Of a stretch of DNA of 64,000 nt, positions 50,494 through 58,957 are shown piece by piece. Where the stretch lies: NCBI GenBank assembly GCA_016219275.1, contig JACRBM010000042.1:1-64000 (forward strand), written 5' to 3'. The notes under the pieces were generated by a model. The model had not been told where the DNA came from. It ran no database searches and saw only the letters and a program-made list of their open reading frames with translations. Made by a program: the position numbers and the translations under genes. The DNA comes from Chloroflexota bacterium. GTDB lineage: Bacteria; Chloroflexota; Anaerolineae; UBA4142. Positions within the stretch are counted from its first letter, which is position 1; each line of letters begins with the position of its first letter.

Positions 50494-51990
50494 TCACTTG
50501 GTCAACGGAAATCCCAGCATCGCCATCCACGCGGTTTGCGCGATGATGACGTAGATGTTGGCGATGATCGAAAGCGGAATGCCGAACTTCATTACCTTCC
50601 AACCCGATTCGCCGGACGCGCCCCACGCGATCATGAACGCGGTGATCGAGATCGGCAGGAAGAATGCGTAACTCAAGCAGTTGGTCGTGATGAGCGTAAA
50701 GGGCAGCAAGTTCATGCCCAGTTGTTGCGCCACGCCGACGGTCAACGGGATAAAGATCGCGCCGGTCGCAACCGCGCTGACGATGCCCGCGCGCGCGATG
50801 TGGAAACCGAACACCATGATCGCCAGGACGACGACGGCATTCAAACCCACCGCGCCCTTGAGCGGATTCACGATAAAGCCGGCGAGCCATTGACCGACGC
50901 CGCTCGTTTCCAACGCGCCGCTGAGTGAAATCGCGCCGCCGAGCAAAACCCACACGTCCCACATGATGTGCTTGTTGATTTCTTTAAAGTCGAGTTTGCC
51001 GAACGGCAAGAACAATAACAGCACGACGATCAAAGAGACGATGCCGGCGGTGATCGTGTGGAGCGAACCTTCCGTCACCCACATCGCCAAGCCGAGCAGG
51101 ATGCACCCAATCGCCCAAATCTCCGGGCGCGTGATGCGACCCAGTTCTTGACGCAATTTTGGCAATTCAACTTCCGCGCCGGGAATTTCCAATTTGTTCA
51201 GTTTGAAAAACCAGACGACGTAGACGAACAGCACCGGGAGCAGACCCCAGAGCGGAATGTTGTAGATGAACCAGTCCATCCACGTGATCGCGAGTTTTTG
51301 CGTTTGCTGAAAATGCGCAACGAGTTGCAGATTCGGGAAATGACTGGTGAGAATCAGGGGGCCGGTAAAGAGCGGCACCAAACCGGTAATCATCAACAAG
51401 ATCGCGGTGTTGATGCGTTTGCTCTCCGCGAGATGTTCTCTGCCGCGCATCAGCCCGGACACGCCTTTCGCGATCGGGAGAAAGAGCGCGGTCTCGCTTA
51501 CGGTCGGCAGCACGCCGCCAATCGCCAAATCGGACAAGGACAGCCCCAACAGAATTCGCGTCACGCGCGCCGACTTGAGCGCGGTCGTGATGTTCAATGC
51601 GATTCGTTTGCCCAGAGGCGTGCCCATCATAATCGCGGCGATGATAAACGCGCCAATCGCCAAAAAGAAACTGTCGCTCGTGAATGCTTTGAACGCGTCG
51701 GGAATTTTGAATCCTCCCAGGATTACGATCAATGCCGGACCGACCAAGCCGACGACGGCTTTCGGCAGCGCGTCTGTGATCATACAAATGATGAACCACA
51801 GGAAAACCGCCAGCACCGTTTGCCCTTGCGGTTTCAAACCGACGAGAGTCATGCCGGTCCAGGCGGGCGCGAAATGCAAAACAAACAAGACGCCGAAGGC
51901 AATTGCCAGCGCGGTGATTTGCTTTTTGAGCGCGACCTGCTCCTCCGCATCTGCCTGCGCGAGCGCCTGAACTACAGTTTGAGTCGCCAT
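50494..51990 (-). CDS. DASS/SLC13-family sodium:anion symporter (sulfate- or dicarboxylate-type)
   Basis: 498 residues, about twelve membrane spans. VFLWFIICMITDALPKAVVGL, SDSFFLAIGAFIIAAIM, the SLC13-type loop SDLAIGGVLPTVSETALFLP and ITTNCLSYAFFLPIS are family features. It is first in the transcript with aprA-aprB-hdr, so it may import sulfate or a sulfonate, or exchange sulfur anions; dicarboxylates cannot be excluded. Starts with ATG at 51990 with GAGAGGT upstream. Confidence 0.85.
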   Translation of the reverse strand: MATQTVVQALAQADAEEQVALKKQITALAIAFGVLFVLHFAPAWTGMTLVGLKPQGQTVLAVFLWFIICMITDALPKAVVGLVGPALIVILGGFKIPDAFKAFTSDSFFLAIGAFIIAAIMMGTPLGKRIALNITTALKSARVTRILLGLSLSDLAIGGVLPTVSETALFLPIAKGVSGLMRGREHLAESKRINTAILLMITGLVPLFTGPLILTSHFPNLQLVAHFQQTQKLAITWMDWFIYNIPLWGLLPVLFVYVVWFFKLNKLEIPGAEVELPKLRQELGRITRPEIWAIGCILLGLAMWVTEGSLHTITAGIVSLIVVLLLFLPFGKLDFKEINKHIMWDVWVLLGGAISLSGALETSGVGQWLAGFIVNPLKGAVGLNAVVVLAIMVFGFHIARAGIVSAVATGAIFIPLTVGVAQQLGMNLLPFTLITTNCLSYAFFLPISITAFMIAWGASGESGWKVMKFGIPLSIIANIYVIIAQTAWMAMLGFPLTK

Positions 51991-52021
51991 TGAAATTACC
52001 TCTCATGGATGAGAAAAAATT

Positions 52022-52106
52022 TTGGCTCATGCTAGGTTGCCGAATGACGCGAACACACGTTGCGTGTGATCGGGGCGTCAGCGCCAAGGCAACCCACATG
52101 AGCCAA
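52022..52106 (-). terminator. 85-base rod-shaped hairpin with T-run in the leader of the sulfur operon
   Basis: Arms TTGGCTCATG/CATGAGCCAA (10 bp), GGTTGCC/GGCAACC (7 bp), TGACGC/GCGTCA (6 bp) and CACACG/CGTGTG (6 bp, loop TTG) are nested in order. Read on the minus strand the rod is followed by AAAATTTTTTCTC, so it resembles an intrinsic terminator. It lies 213 bases downstream of the predicted promoter and just before the DASS start: an attenuator is possible. It fits no riboswitch consensus I know. Confidence 0.7.
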
Positions 52107-52209
52107 TCTGTCAAACCTTGCACGATTCAATTCAGGGAAAATCAGAAACGCGTGTGCTTGCCTCCTCCTTGTCTGCCGAGTGGTTGTGAACTATTTTACA
52201 ACCCAGGAG

Positions 52210-52253
52210 ATTATACGGTAGGCGGACGGCAAGCTCTATCGTCCAGACGATAG
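52210..52253 (-). promoter_or_regulatory. class II Crp/Fnr-type promoter of the DASS-apr-hdr operon
   Basis: On the minus strand a TATAAT box (52215-52210) predicts a start at 52203. The perfect palindrome CTATCGTC-CA-GACGATAG (52236-52253) is centred exactly 41.5 bases upstream, the class II CRP/FNR position. It has CRP geometry (TATCG, 6 bases, CGATA). No proper -35 box is present, as expected for an activator-dependent promoter. A Crp/Fnr gene is adjacent. Confidence 0.75.
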
Positions 52254-52568
52254 TACGCGGACAAGTTCAAACGGAATGGTTGTTGAGAAACTCAGTCAAC
52301 CTTGCGAAGGTTTAGCCGATAAATCAAGTGTGGTTTGCAAACGGTCGGCGCGTCTATGACCAACGCGTTTCTGATCAACCTTCGCAAGGGTTTTCGCCGA
52401 ACTGTCCAAGCCCTGAGAGGCTGTCTGTAAAGTCTCACGCCAAACCGCAAAGAGCGCAATTTTTTGTTCTCTTTGTGCCTTTGCGCCTTTGCGTGAGAAT
52501 CCAGTGCCCCTTTGAAGACAAGCTCTGAGACTTGTGTGAAGGGGAAAATCTTGAGGGAATGGCTATAC
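52254..52568. other. gene-free spacer with AACCTTGCGAAGGTT palindromes and a TCTCACGC/GCGTGAGA hairpin
   Basis: No gene seen. AACCTTGCGAAGGTT (52298-52312) and AACCTTCGCAAGGGTT (52377-52392) are related palindromes. A longer stem runs from TCTCACGC to GCGTGAGA (about 52433-52499) with GCAAAGAG-type inner pairing and a TTTTTT loop; it may terminate the regulator's message. Confidence 0.6.
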
Positions 52569-53312
52569 TTACACGCGGTTGAGCATTTCGGCGGGTTTGA
52601 GAACAGTGATCCCTTTACGGGAAACGTGGATGATCCCATCTTTTTCCAGTTGCGCCAATGTTTCGCTGACGGTCTGTTGGCACGAACCGATCATCGCGGC
52701 GATTTGTTCTTGTGTGAGGCGCACCGGCACTTGGACCGGCGCGCTCCAGGACGCGGGATCCACGAGTTTGGAATAACTGAGATAGACGAGGAGTTTGAGC
52801 AGACGCGTCGTGACATCACACACCATCAAGTTTTCGATTTGCTCGCAGAGAAAGCGAATGCGCTGTCCCAGCGATTGCATCACGCGTTTGGCGAGGAGCG
52901 GCGAACGCGCCAACAAAGCATCCAAATTATCTTTGCTGATCTCGTAATAACAGCACTCGATTTGCGCCTGCGCGTTGCACTCGCGCTTGTTGTGCCCTTC
53001 GCCGACGACTTCTGCTAAACCAAACAGCTCACCCTCGCGACGCGTAAAAATTCCGGATTCTTTGCCGAACGGATTGATGCGACAAATGCGTACTTCGCCG
53101 CGCGCGAGATAGTACGCCGCGTCCGCCGCATCGCCCTGGAAGAAGATGAACGCATGGGGTTCGACTACGCGCTGGGTGGCGAGCGCAATAAAACTCGCTT
53201 TTTCTAAAGCCAGTCCTTCAAAGACATCTTGTTCGACGAGATGCCAATGCGCTTGCGCTTCACTCGGGTTGGTCGTTAATTTAATTGGGATCGCATTCTG
53301 ATCGTTTGACAT
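52569..53312 (-). CDS. Crp/Fnr-family transcriptional regulator
   Basis: 247 residues. Cyclic-nucleotide-binding-like beta domain (FIFFQGDAADAAYYLARGEVRI; EGELFGLAEVVGEG) then a dimer helix and winged helix (LTQEQIAAMIGSCQQTVSETLAQLEKDGII). No N-terminal Cys cluster like Fnr. The domain has GELFGL in place of the cAMP-binding consensus, so the effector is uncertain; redox or heme sensing is possible. It is upstream of, and in the same direction as, the sulfur operon whose promoter carries a matching operator geometry. Confidence 0.9.
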   Translation of the reverse strand: MSNDQNAIPIKLTTNPSEAQAHWHLVEQDVFEGLALEKASFIALATQRVVEPHAFIFFQGDAADAAYYLARGEVRICRINPFGKESGIFTRREGELFGLAEVVGEGHNKRECNAQAQIECCYYEISKDNLDALLARSPLLAKRVMQSLGQRIRFLCEQIENLMVCDVTTRLLKLLVYLSYSKLVDPASWSAPVQVPVRLTQEQIAAMIGSCQQTVSETLAQLEKDGIIHVSRKGITVLKPAEMLNRV

Positions 53313-53341
53313 CGCGTTTCACTTCTCAGTTGAAAATATAA

Positions 53342-53454
53342 AACGCCAACCTCACGGCAGTGATGGACCATCGTGATGATGGCGTTGGGTTTGCCCCGTC
53401 CGATTGATTTGCCGGAACACCAAACTCGAGCGTTGCGTGATGCTCATTGGTGTT
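53342..53454 (-). other. two hairpins in the leader of the Crp/Fnr gene
   Basis: AACGCCA/TGGCGTT (53342-53348 with 53380-53386) and AACACCAA...GAGC/GCTC...TTGGTGTT (53416-53423 with 53447-53454) are side by side. On the minus strand the nearer one ends in TTGGCGTTTTATATTTT, so it looks terminator-like and may attenuate the regulator. The rest of the 323-base gap (53313-53635) shows no gene. Confidence 0.5.
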
Positions 53455-53635
53455 TTACCTCGCGTGCGTCGTTCTGTGGACTGCTCCCCAAAAACTGGAG
53501 GATGATTTCATTATATTCCCAATCGAGTGGATAGGCAAAACTCTGCGCGCTTTCGCTCAGGTACAAGTTGCTTTATCGTTTGTTTTGTGGCACGATAGCG
53601 TCCGAGGTTAATTCTGATTCCGAGGAGGTTTTTCC

Positions 53636-53959
53636 ATGCGTCGCGTTGGATTTTTGCTTCAAGTTCGCCGGGACAAGCTCGCAGAGTACAAGGCGCATCA
53701 CCAACAAGTCTGGACTGAGATGCTCGACGCGCTGCGCCGAACCGGCTGGCACAACTATTCGCTCTTTATGCGTGACGATGGCTTGTTGTTCGGGTACTTT
53801 GAAACACCCGAAAGTTTTCAAGCCGCGCTCGCCGGCATGGCGAAAGAAGAGATCAACGCCAAGTGGCAAGTGTTTATGGCGCCCTATTTCGAGAACCTGG
53901 GCGGCGCGCACGCGGACGAAAGCATGATCGAGTTGGAAGAGGTCTTTCACCTCGATTGA
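53636..53959 (+). CDS. rhaM: L-rhamnose mutarotase
   Basis: 107 residues, AGGAGG 8 bases before the ATG. Interconverts alpha- and beta-L-rhamnopyranose so the isomerase gets its substrate. FLLQVRRDKLAEYKAHHQQVW (catalytic His), GWHNYSLFMRDDGLLFGYFE and KWQVFMAPYFE are all family blocks. Alone on the plus strand, 50 kb from rhaB and rhaD. Confidence 0.92.
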   Translation: MRRVGFLLQVRRDKLAEYKAHHQQVWTEMLDALRRTGWHNYSLFMRDDGLLFGYFETPESFQAALAGMAKEEINAKWQVFMAPYFENLGGAHADESMIELEEVFHLD

Positions 53960-53977
53960 GCGAGACAGGAAGATACA

Positions 53978-54226
53978 GGACGCGGATGAACACGGATTTT
54001 CGACACTGTATCATCGTGACCGATGGGGCGATTCAAATCGCCTTTGATGGGCGTTCCGCCGGGCGTCCACCTACGTGGACGCATTTCGCCCGCGCACTTA
54101 TAGCCCCGTAGCGAAGCGGAGTGGGGGCGGGCGACCAGCCGAAGGCTCACGCGGGGCAATTTCAATTGCCAAGTCTTGGATTTTCGGATAAGAAATATCC
54201 GCGTTCATCCGTGTTCATCCGCGTCC
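53978..54226. repeat. family B arms enclosing a family C element
   Basis: GGACGCGGATGAACACGGAT (53978-53997) has its exact complement at 54207-54226. Between them is the second family C copy (54025-54170), about 28 bases longer than the first because of an insertion around CCCGTAGCGAAGCGGAGTGG. The arrangement looks composite, as if family C had inserted in a family B palindrome. No gene in this 303-base gap. Confidence 0.85.
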
Positions 54227-54262
54227 AAAAAATCTTTTCAGAGGCGGATGCTGAGCGACGAA

Positions 54263-55804
54263 CTATCCGCGCGCCTTTGCCGCCGCGCGCGCGATCGCGT
54301 CGAACTCGTTCTTGAGCGCGGGATACAACGCGCGATAGCGCGGATAGTACTCGGCGTACACAGACCTTGCCGCGCCGGGTTTATCCGCGCTGTTCGTTTG
54401 GATGACCGCATCGCACGCGGATTCGACATCGCGATACATGCCCGCGCCCACGCCCGCGAGCAATGCCGCGCCGAATGCCGCGCCTTCGGTTATGTTCACT
54501 GTGACGATTTCCGCTTCGAACACATCGGCGAGAATCTGTCGCCACAACGCGCTGCGCGCGCCGCCGCCCGACGCGCGAACCTGGGTCGGCGTGACGCCGA
54601 GCGCGCGCATCAACTCCAACGAATCGCGCAAGCCGTAACTGACGCCTTCGAGCACCGCGCGCGTGAGATGCGCTTTGGTGTGCCGCACCGTCAAGCCGAT
54701 GAACGCGCCGCGGGCATTCGGATCGGGATGCGGTGTGCGTTCGCCGGTGAGGTACGGCAAAAAGAGCAAGCCCTCGCAACCGGCGGGCGCAGTCGCCGCG
54801 TCGCGCGTCAGCACATCGTACACATCCTCATTCGTTCGCGCCGCGATTTCTTTTTCGTGCGCGCCGAGCGCGTCGCGATACCAACGAAAACTTCCCGCCG
54901 CCGAAAGCATCACGCCCATCAAGTGCCACTTGCCCGGAACCGCGTGACAGAACGCGTGTAAGCGTCCTTGCGGCTCGACGCGATACGCATCGCTCGATGC
55001 GAACACGACCCCCGATGTGCCGAGTGTCGCCGAGACGATGCCCTCGCGCACGATGCCGGTCCCGACCGCGCCCGCGGCTTGATCGCCGCCGCCGCCCACG
55101 ACCGGCGTGCCGGCGAGCAACCCGGTCGCGTGCGCGGCGTCGGCGGAAATTTTCGCGCTGACGACCGGCGACTCGGTCACCTCCGGCATCCATGCGCGCG
55201 GCAGGTCGAGCGCGCGCAACATCTCATCCGACCACGCGCGCTTGCCCACGTCGAACAGCGAGGTGCCGGACGAATCGGACACGTCGCTGAAAAATTCGCC
55301 GGTCAATTTGTAGCGCGCGTAATCCTTCGGCAACAGAACGTGCGCGACGCGGCGATACACGTCCGGTTCGTTTTCGCGCACCCACAAAATTTTTGGCGCG
55401 GTAAAACCGGTGAGTACGGGATTGCCGGTGAGTTGCAATACGCGCGCCGCGCCCACGCGTGCGGTGATGTCGTCGCATTGTTTTTGCGTGCGCTGATCGT
55501 TCCACAAGATGCACGGGCGCAACGGTTCGCCGTGCGCGTCGAGCAAGGTCGCGCCGTGCATTTGCCCGGTCAACCCAATCGCGGCAATGTCGCCGGGATT
55601 GACGCGCGATTTTTCGAGCACCCCGCGAATGCTTTGCACGGTGCCGTTCCAAAATAGCGCGGCGTCCTGCTCGCTCCACAACGGGTGCGGCGTCTCGAAA
55701 GGATACTCGGTCGCGGCAACGACGACGACCGCGCCGCGTTCGTCAATCAACAACGCTTTCGTCGCCGTCGTCGAAACATCAATGCCTAGAAGATAACTGG
55801 ACAT
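54263..55804 (-). CDS. xylB: xylulokinase (FGGY family)
   Basis: 513 residues from ATG 55804 with AGGAG 8 bases upstream. SYLLGIDVSTTATKALLID (ATP site), GLTGQMHGATLLD, ILWNDQRTQKQC and GGGARSALWRQILADV are the family marks; the DQRT motif fits xylulokinase better than glycerol or gluconate kinases. Phosphorylates D-xylulose to xylulose 5-phosphate. It stands with GH3 and dehydrogenase genes in the same direction. Confidence 0.9.
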   Translation of the reverse strand: MSSYLLGIDVSTTATKALLIDERGAVVVVAATEYPFETPHPLWSEQDAALFWNGTVQSIRGVLEKSRVNPGDIAAIGLTGQMHGATLLDAHGEPLRPCILWNDQRTQKQCDDITARVGAARVLQLTGNPVLTGFTAPKILWVRENEPDVYRRVAHVLLPKDYARYKLTGEFFSDVSDSSGTSLFDVGKRAWSDEMLRALDLPRAWMPEVTESPVVSAKISADAAHATGLLAGTPVVGGGGDQAAGAVGTGIVREGIVSATLGTSGVVFASSDAYRVEPQGRLHAFCHAVPGKWHLMGVMLSAAGSFRWYRDALGAHEKEIAARTNEDVYDVLTRDAATAPAGCEGLLFLPYLTGERTPHPDPNARGAFIGLTVRHTKAHLTRAVLEGVSYGLRDSLELMRALGVTPTQVRASGGGARSALWRQILADVFEAEIVTVNITEGAAFGAALLAGVGAGMYRDVESACDAVIQTNSADKPGAARSVYAEYYPRYRALYPALKNEFDAIARAAAKARG

Positions 55805-55826
55805 CAATTAGACTCCTGGTCGTCTT

Positions 55827-55905
55827 GTCATTGCGAGGAGCAAAGCGACGAAGCAATCCCCAACCTGCGAGGAGATTGCTTCGACCCTTCGGGTCTCGCA
55901 ATGAC
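55827..55905. repeat. inverted repeat family G, copy 2
   Basis: GTCATTGCGAGGAGC, inner GAAGCAATC/GATTGCTTC and outer CTCGCAATGAC, between GH3 and xylB. Confidence 0.85.
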
Positions 55906-55916
55906 AGATCAGGTCT

Positions 55917-58271
55917 TTAGCGAACTTGGGTTGCGCCGGCGAACACGCGCTGCGGAACGATGCGTTTGCTTCCCAGAATTTCGAACGAGCCATTCAAGCG
56001 AGTGTCTTGCGATGAACTTCCGAGCATCACCTGGATCGTCCCTGGCTCGACGACGAGTTGCATCGCTTCGTCGTAGAACGCGAGCAAGTCCAGCGGCAGT
56101 TCGAATACAACTGTGCGCGATTCGCCGGGCGCGAGATGGACGCGTTTGAATCCCTTCAGTTCCTTCACCGGGCGCGGCACCGAAGCGACCTCATCGCGGA
56201 TGTACAACTGCGCGACCTCGTCGCCAGCGCGTGCGCCGATGTTTTTGATTTGCGCGCTGATCGTGGCGCGCGCGTCTGTCGAATCAATTTGCAAGTTCGA
56301 GTACTCGAACTGCGTGTAGCTCAAACCGTGACCGAACGGAAAGAGCGGCGTGACCGAAAGCGAAACGTAATCGGTTTGCCAGTTGGAGCGTCCGCCCGAT
56401 GGTTTGTGATTGTAAAAGAGGGGAACTTGACCGACAGAGCGGAGCCACGTCATCGTCAATTTGCCACCTGGGTTCACCTCGCCGAACAAAACCTCGGCGA
56501 TTGCCGCGCCGCCCTCTTCGCCCGGCAACCACGCTTCGACAATCGCCGGAATATTTTCCGCGATCCACGAAATCGCGAGCGGACGACCGTTGACGAGCAC
56601 GACGACGGTCGGCTTGCCCACCGCCGCGATTTTCTCGACGAGTTCTTGTTGCACGCCCGGCAAAAGCAAATCCGCGCTGTCGCGCGATTCGCCGCATGTG
56701 CATCCCAGTGCCAAACCGGACTTGTCGCCGACGACGAGGACGACGACGTCGGCGGATTGCGCGACCTGAATCGCTTCGGCAAATCCAGAGTGGTCGGCGT
56801 TGTTGATCGCGCAGCCCGGCGCAAAGAGCACGCGCGTGTCCGGCGATACGCGCGCGCGAATCGCGTCGAGAATCGTTTGCGTTTGCACCGATCCTGGGAC
56901 GATGCCGTTCGAGTGCGGATCGCATTTGAGAAGCGTCGCGAGTTCGGGTTGCTTTTCTAACAACGTTTCGATGTGCGCGGGATGCGAATAATCGGCGAAC
57001 AAATGGCGCGCCTCATTCGCATTCGGTCCGATGACGGCAATGCTCTTCAACGTCTTGGATAGCGGCAAGACATTGCCATCGTTCTTCAACAGCACAATGC
57101 TTTGCTCGGCAATCTGCCGCGCGAGTTGGCGTTGCGCCGGCGTGTCGTACACGGACAGCACGCGATCAATGTCCACGTACGGATTTTCGAACAGACCCAG
57201 TTCGAATTTTTTTCGCAGGATGCGCTCGACCGAAATGTCAACCAGGGATTCGGGAATCACGCCGGCTTGGACTGCTTGCAACAACGGCGAGGCGTAACAA
57301 TCTATCGTCGGCAGTTCGACATCAATGCCGGCATTCAACGCGAGGTGCGCGGCGTGCGCCGCGTCGGTCGCGACGCGATGATAATTGTACAGCATCGAAA
57401 TCGCGCGATAGTCCGAAACGACCAAGCCATCAAAGCCGATCTCGCCGCGCAAGAGATCGGTCATGATCGCGCGCGACGCCGCGACGACAACGCCATCGAG
57501 TTCCGAGTACGCGTTCATCATCGAGGCAAGGTGCGCTTGTTGCACGACGGCTTGGAACGGCATCAAAATCACATCGCGCAATTCGCGCGGACCGATATGC
57601 ACCGGCGTGCAGTTCATCCCGGCTTCGGAAATGCCGTGTCCGAGAAAATGTTTGCCGGTCGCCATTACGCCCTCGCGTAAATTCGCACCTTGCAAACCGC
57701 GCACGTACGCGATGCCCATTTGCGACGCGAGCACCGGGTCTTCGCCGAACGTTTCTTCGACGCGTCCCCAACGCGGGTCGCGCGCGATGTCGAGCACGGG
57801 TGCGAGACCCTGGTGCGCGCCGACTGCGCGCATCTGCGTGCGAATGATCGCGGTCATTTGCTCGGCGAGTTCCGGCATCCACGTGCTTGCCAGTCCGATG
57901 ATTTGCGGAAAGCACGTCGCGCCGAGCGCCATGTAGCCGCTACAACATTCTTCGTGGACGATGGCGGGAATGCCGAGTCGTGTGTGATTGACGAGGTACG
58001 CTTGAATCGCGTTCGACATTTCGGCGATGGCGCGCGGCGCGAGCGTGCTGCCGCCGCCGACGCGCGTGATTTGCCCGATGCCTTGCGCGATCAGCGACGA
58101 TGCTTTGGTTTCCGCCAAACCCTGTTGTTCGTTTTGCAATTCGTACACCCAGCACGAGCCGAGTTGCGCAATCTTTTCCGCGAGCGTCATCCGCGCGAGC
58201 AAATCCTGGACGCGCTCGGCGGTCGAATACGCGGCGGCTTGATAAATTGGCGTTGACAGATTCTCTTTCAC
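55917..58271 (-). CDS. glycoside hydrolase family 3 beta-glucosidase/beta-xylosidase (BglX type)
   Basis: 784 residues, GTG start at 58271 with AGGAAA upstream. Three-domain GH3: barrel with ATGKHFLGHG and FDGLVVSDYRAI (nucleophile Asp), the alpha/beta sandwich, and a fibronectin-III-like C-terminus (EVAQLYIRDEVASVPRPVKELK...). No signal peptide is seen, so it is likely cytoplasmic. Next to xylB, a beta-xylosidase role is reasonable, but substrates cannot be fixed by sequence. Confidence 0.92.
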   Translation of the reverse strand: MKENLSTPIYQAAAYSTAERVQDLLARMTLAEKIAQLGSCWVYELQNEQQGLAETKASSLIAQGIGQITRVGGGSTLAPRAIAEMSNAIQAYLVNHTRLGIPAIVHEECCSGYMALGATCFPQIIGLASTWMPELAEQMTAIIRTQMRAVGAHQGLAPVLDIARDPRWGRVEETFGEDPVLASQMGIAYVRGLQGANLREGVMATGKHFLGHGISEAGMNCTPVHIGPRELRDVILMPFQAVVQQAHLASMMNAYSELDGVVVAASRAIMTDLLRGEIGFDGLVVSDYRAISMLYNYHRVATDAAHAAHLALNAGIDVELPTIDCYASPLLQAVQAGVIPESLVDISVERILRKKFELGLFENPYVDIDRVLSVYDTPAQRQLARQIAEQSIVLLKNDGNVLPLSKTLKSIAVIGPNANEARHLFADYSHPAHIETLLEKQPELATLLKCDPHSNGIVPGSVQTQTILDAIRARVSPDTRVLFAPGCAINNADHSGFAEAIQVAQSADVVVLVVGDKSGLALGCTCGESRDSADLLLPGVQQELVEKIAAVGKPTVVVLVNGRPLAISWIAENIPAIVEAWLPGEEGGAAIAEVLFGEVNPGGKLTMTWLRSVGQVPLFYNHKPSGGRSNWQTDYVSLSVTPLFPFGHGLSYTQFEYSNLQIDSTDARATISAQIKNIGARAGDEVAQLYIRDEVASVPRPVKELKGFKRVHLAPGESRTVVFELPLDLLAFYDEAMQLVVEPGTIQVMLGSSSQDTRLNGSFEILGSKRIVPQRVFAGATQVR

Positions 58272-58296
58272 AATGATGTTTCCTCGTGTCAGATTT

Positions 58297-58339
58297 GTAC
58301 TAGAAACCAGGTTTCTTCAAGAAACCTGGTTTCTAGTAC
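58297..58339. repeat. palindromic hairpin repeat family A, copy 6
   Basis: The longest copy: GTACTAGAAACCAGGTTTC has its exact complement after a TTCAA loop, a 19-bp stem, between the HAD and GH3 genes. Confidence 0.9.
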
Positions 58340-58957
58340 TCATGGTGCGACGTGTCCATTCAGACATGTCTGGATGTCGTGAATCGTTTGCGGCGTGTCG
58401 CGATACCAAACGCCGCACATACCCAGCGTCTGCGCGACCTGCACGTTCGACAACTTGTCGTCTACGAACACGCACGCATCCGCCGGCAGATTGAGCTGCG
58501 ACAAGGCAAGTTCGTAGATGCGCGGGTCGGGCTTGAGCAGTTTGACTTCGGCAGAATAGATTGCGCCATCCATCCACGCATCGAACTTGAATTTGGAATT
58601 GTGGATCGAACGCGCGTCCGACCACGCGTTGCTCAAAATGCCGACCTTGTACGGCGGGCGCAAACCCTGGAGGAACTGGACGAAGACAGTATCGAGTTGC
58701 TCGCTCGACCAGAAATCGCGTTGTAATTCCCAGGTCTGTTCATCGCTCAATCCGAGTTGGCTGCCGACCGCGCGCCACACCTCAGGTTCGGCGACTAGAC
58801 CCGACGCGGCGTGTTTCGCCGGTTCGGAATCGAGTACGAGGCGCGTCAATTGACCCTGGGACAATCCGAGACGCGCCTCCCACTCGAATCGCTTGGTGTG
58901 ATCGCGCTCATGCAGAATCACGCCGCCCACATCAAGAATGATCGCGCGAATCGGCAC
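58340..58957 (-). CDS. HAD-superfamily hydrolase (phosphatase)
   Basis: 205 residues from GTG 58957 with AGGAG 7 bases upstream. RAIILDVGGVILHE is HAD motif I with the first Asp kept but the second position Gly (DVGG), common in the HAD-IA group; GILSNAWSD is motif II, KLLKPDPRIY motif III and CVFVDDKLSNV motif IV. Acts on phosphorylated sugars or glycerol-type substrates in most relatives. Overlaps the preceding gene by 26 bases. Confidence 0.87.
   Translation of the reverse strand: MPIRAIILDVGGVILHERDHTKRFEWEARLGLSQGQLTRLVLDSEPAKHAASGLVAEPEVWRAVGSQLGLSDEQTWELQRDFWSSEQLDTVFVQFLQGLRPPYKVGILSNAWSDARSIHNSKFKFDAWMDGAIYSAEVKLLKPDPRIYELALSQLNLPADACVFVDDKLSNVQVAQTLGMCGVWYRDTPQTIHDIQTCLNGHVAP

Noticed and set aside
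52022-52106. Known riboswitch (SAM, TPP, cobalamin, Moco)
   Set aside because: The stems are simply nested in one rod, and I find none of the conserved cores of these classes.
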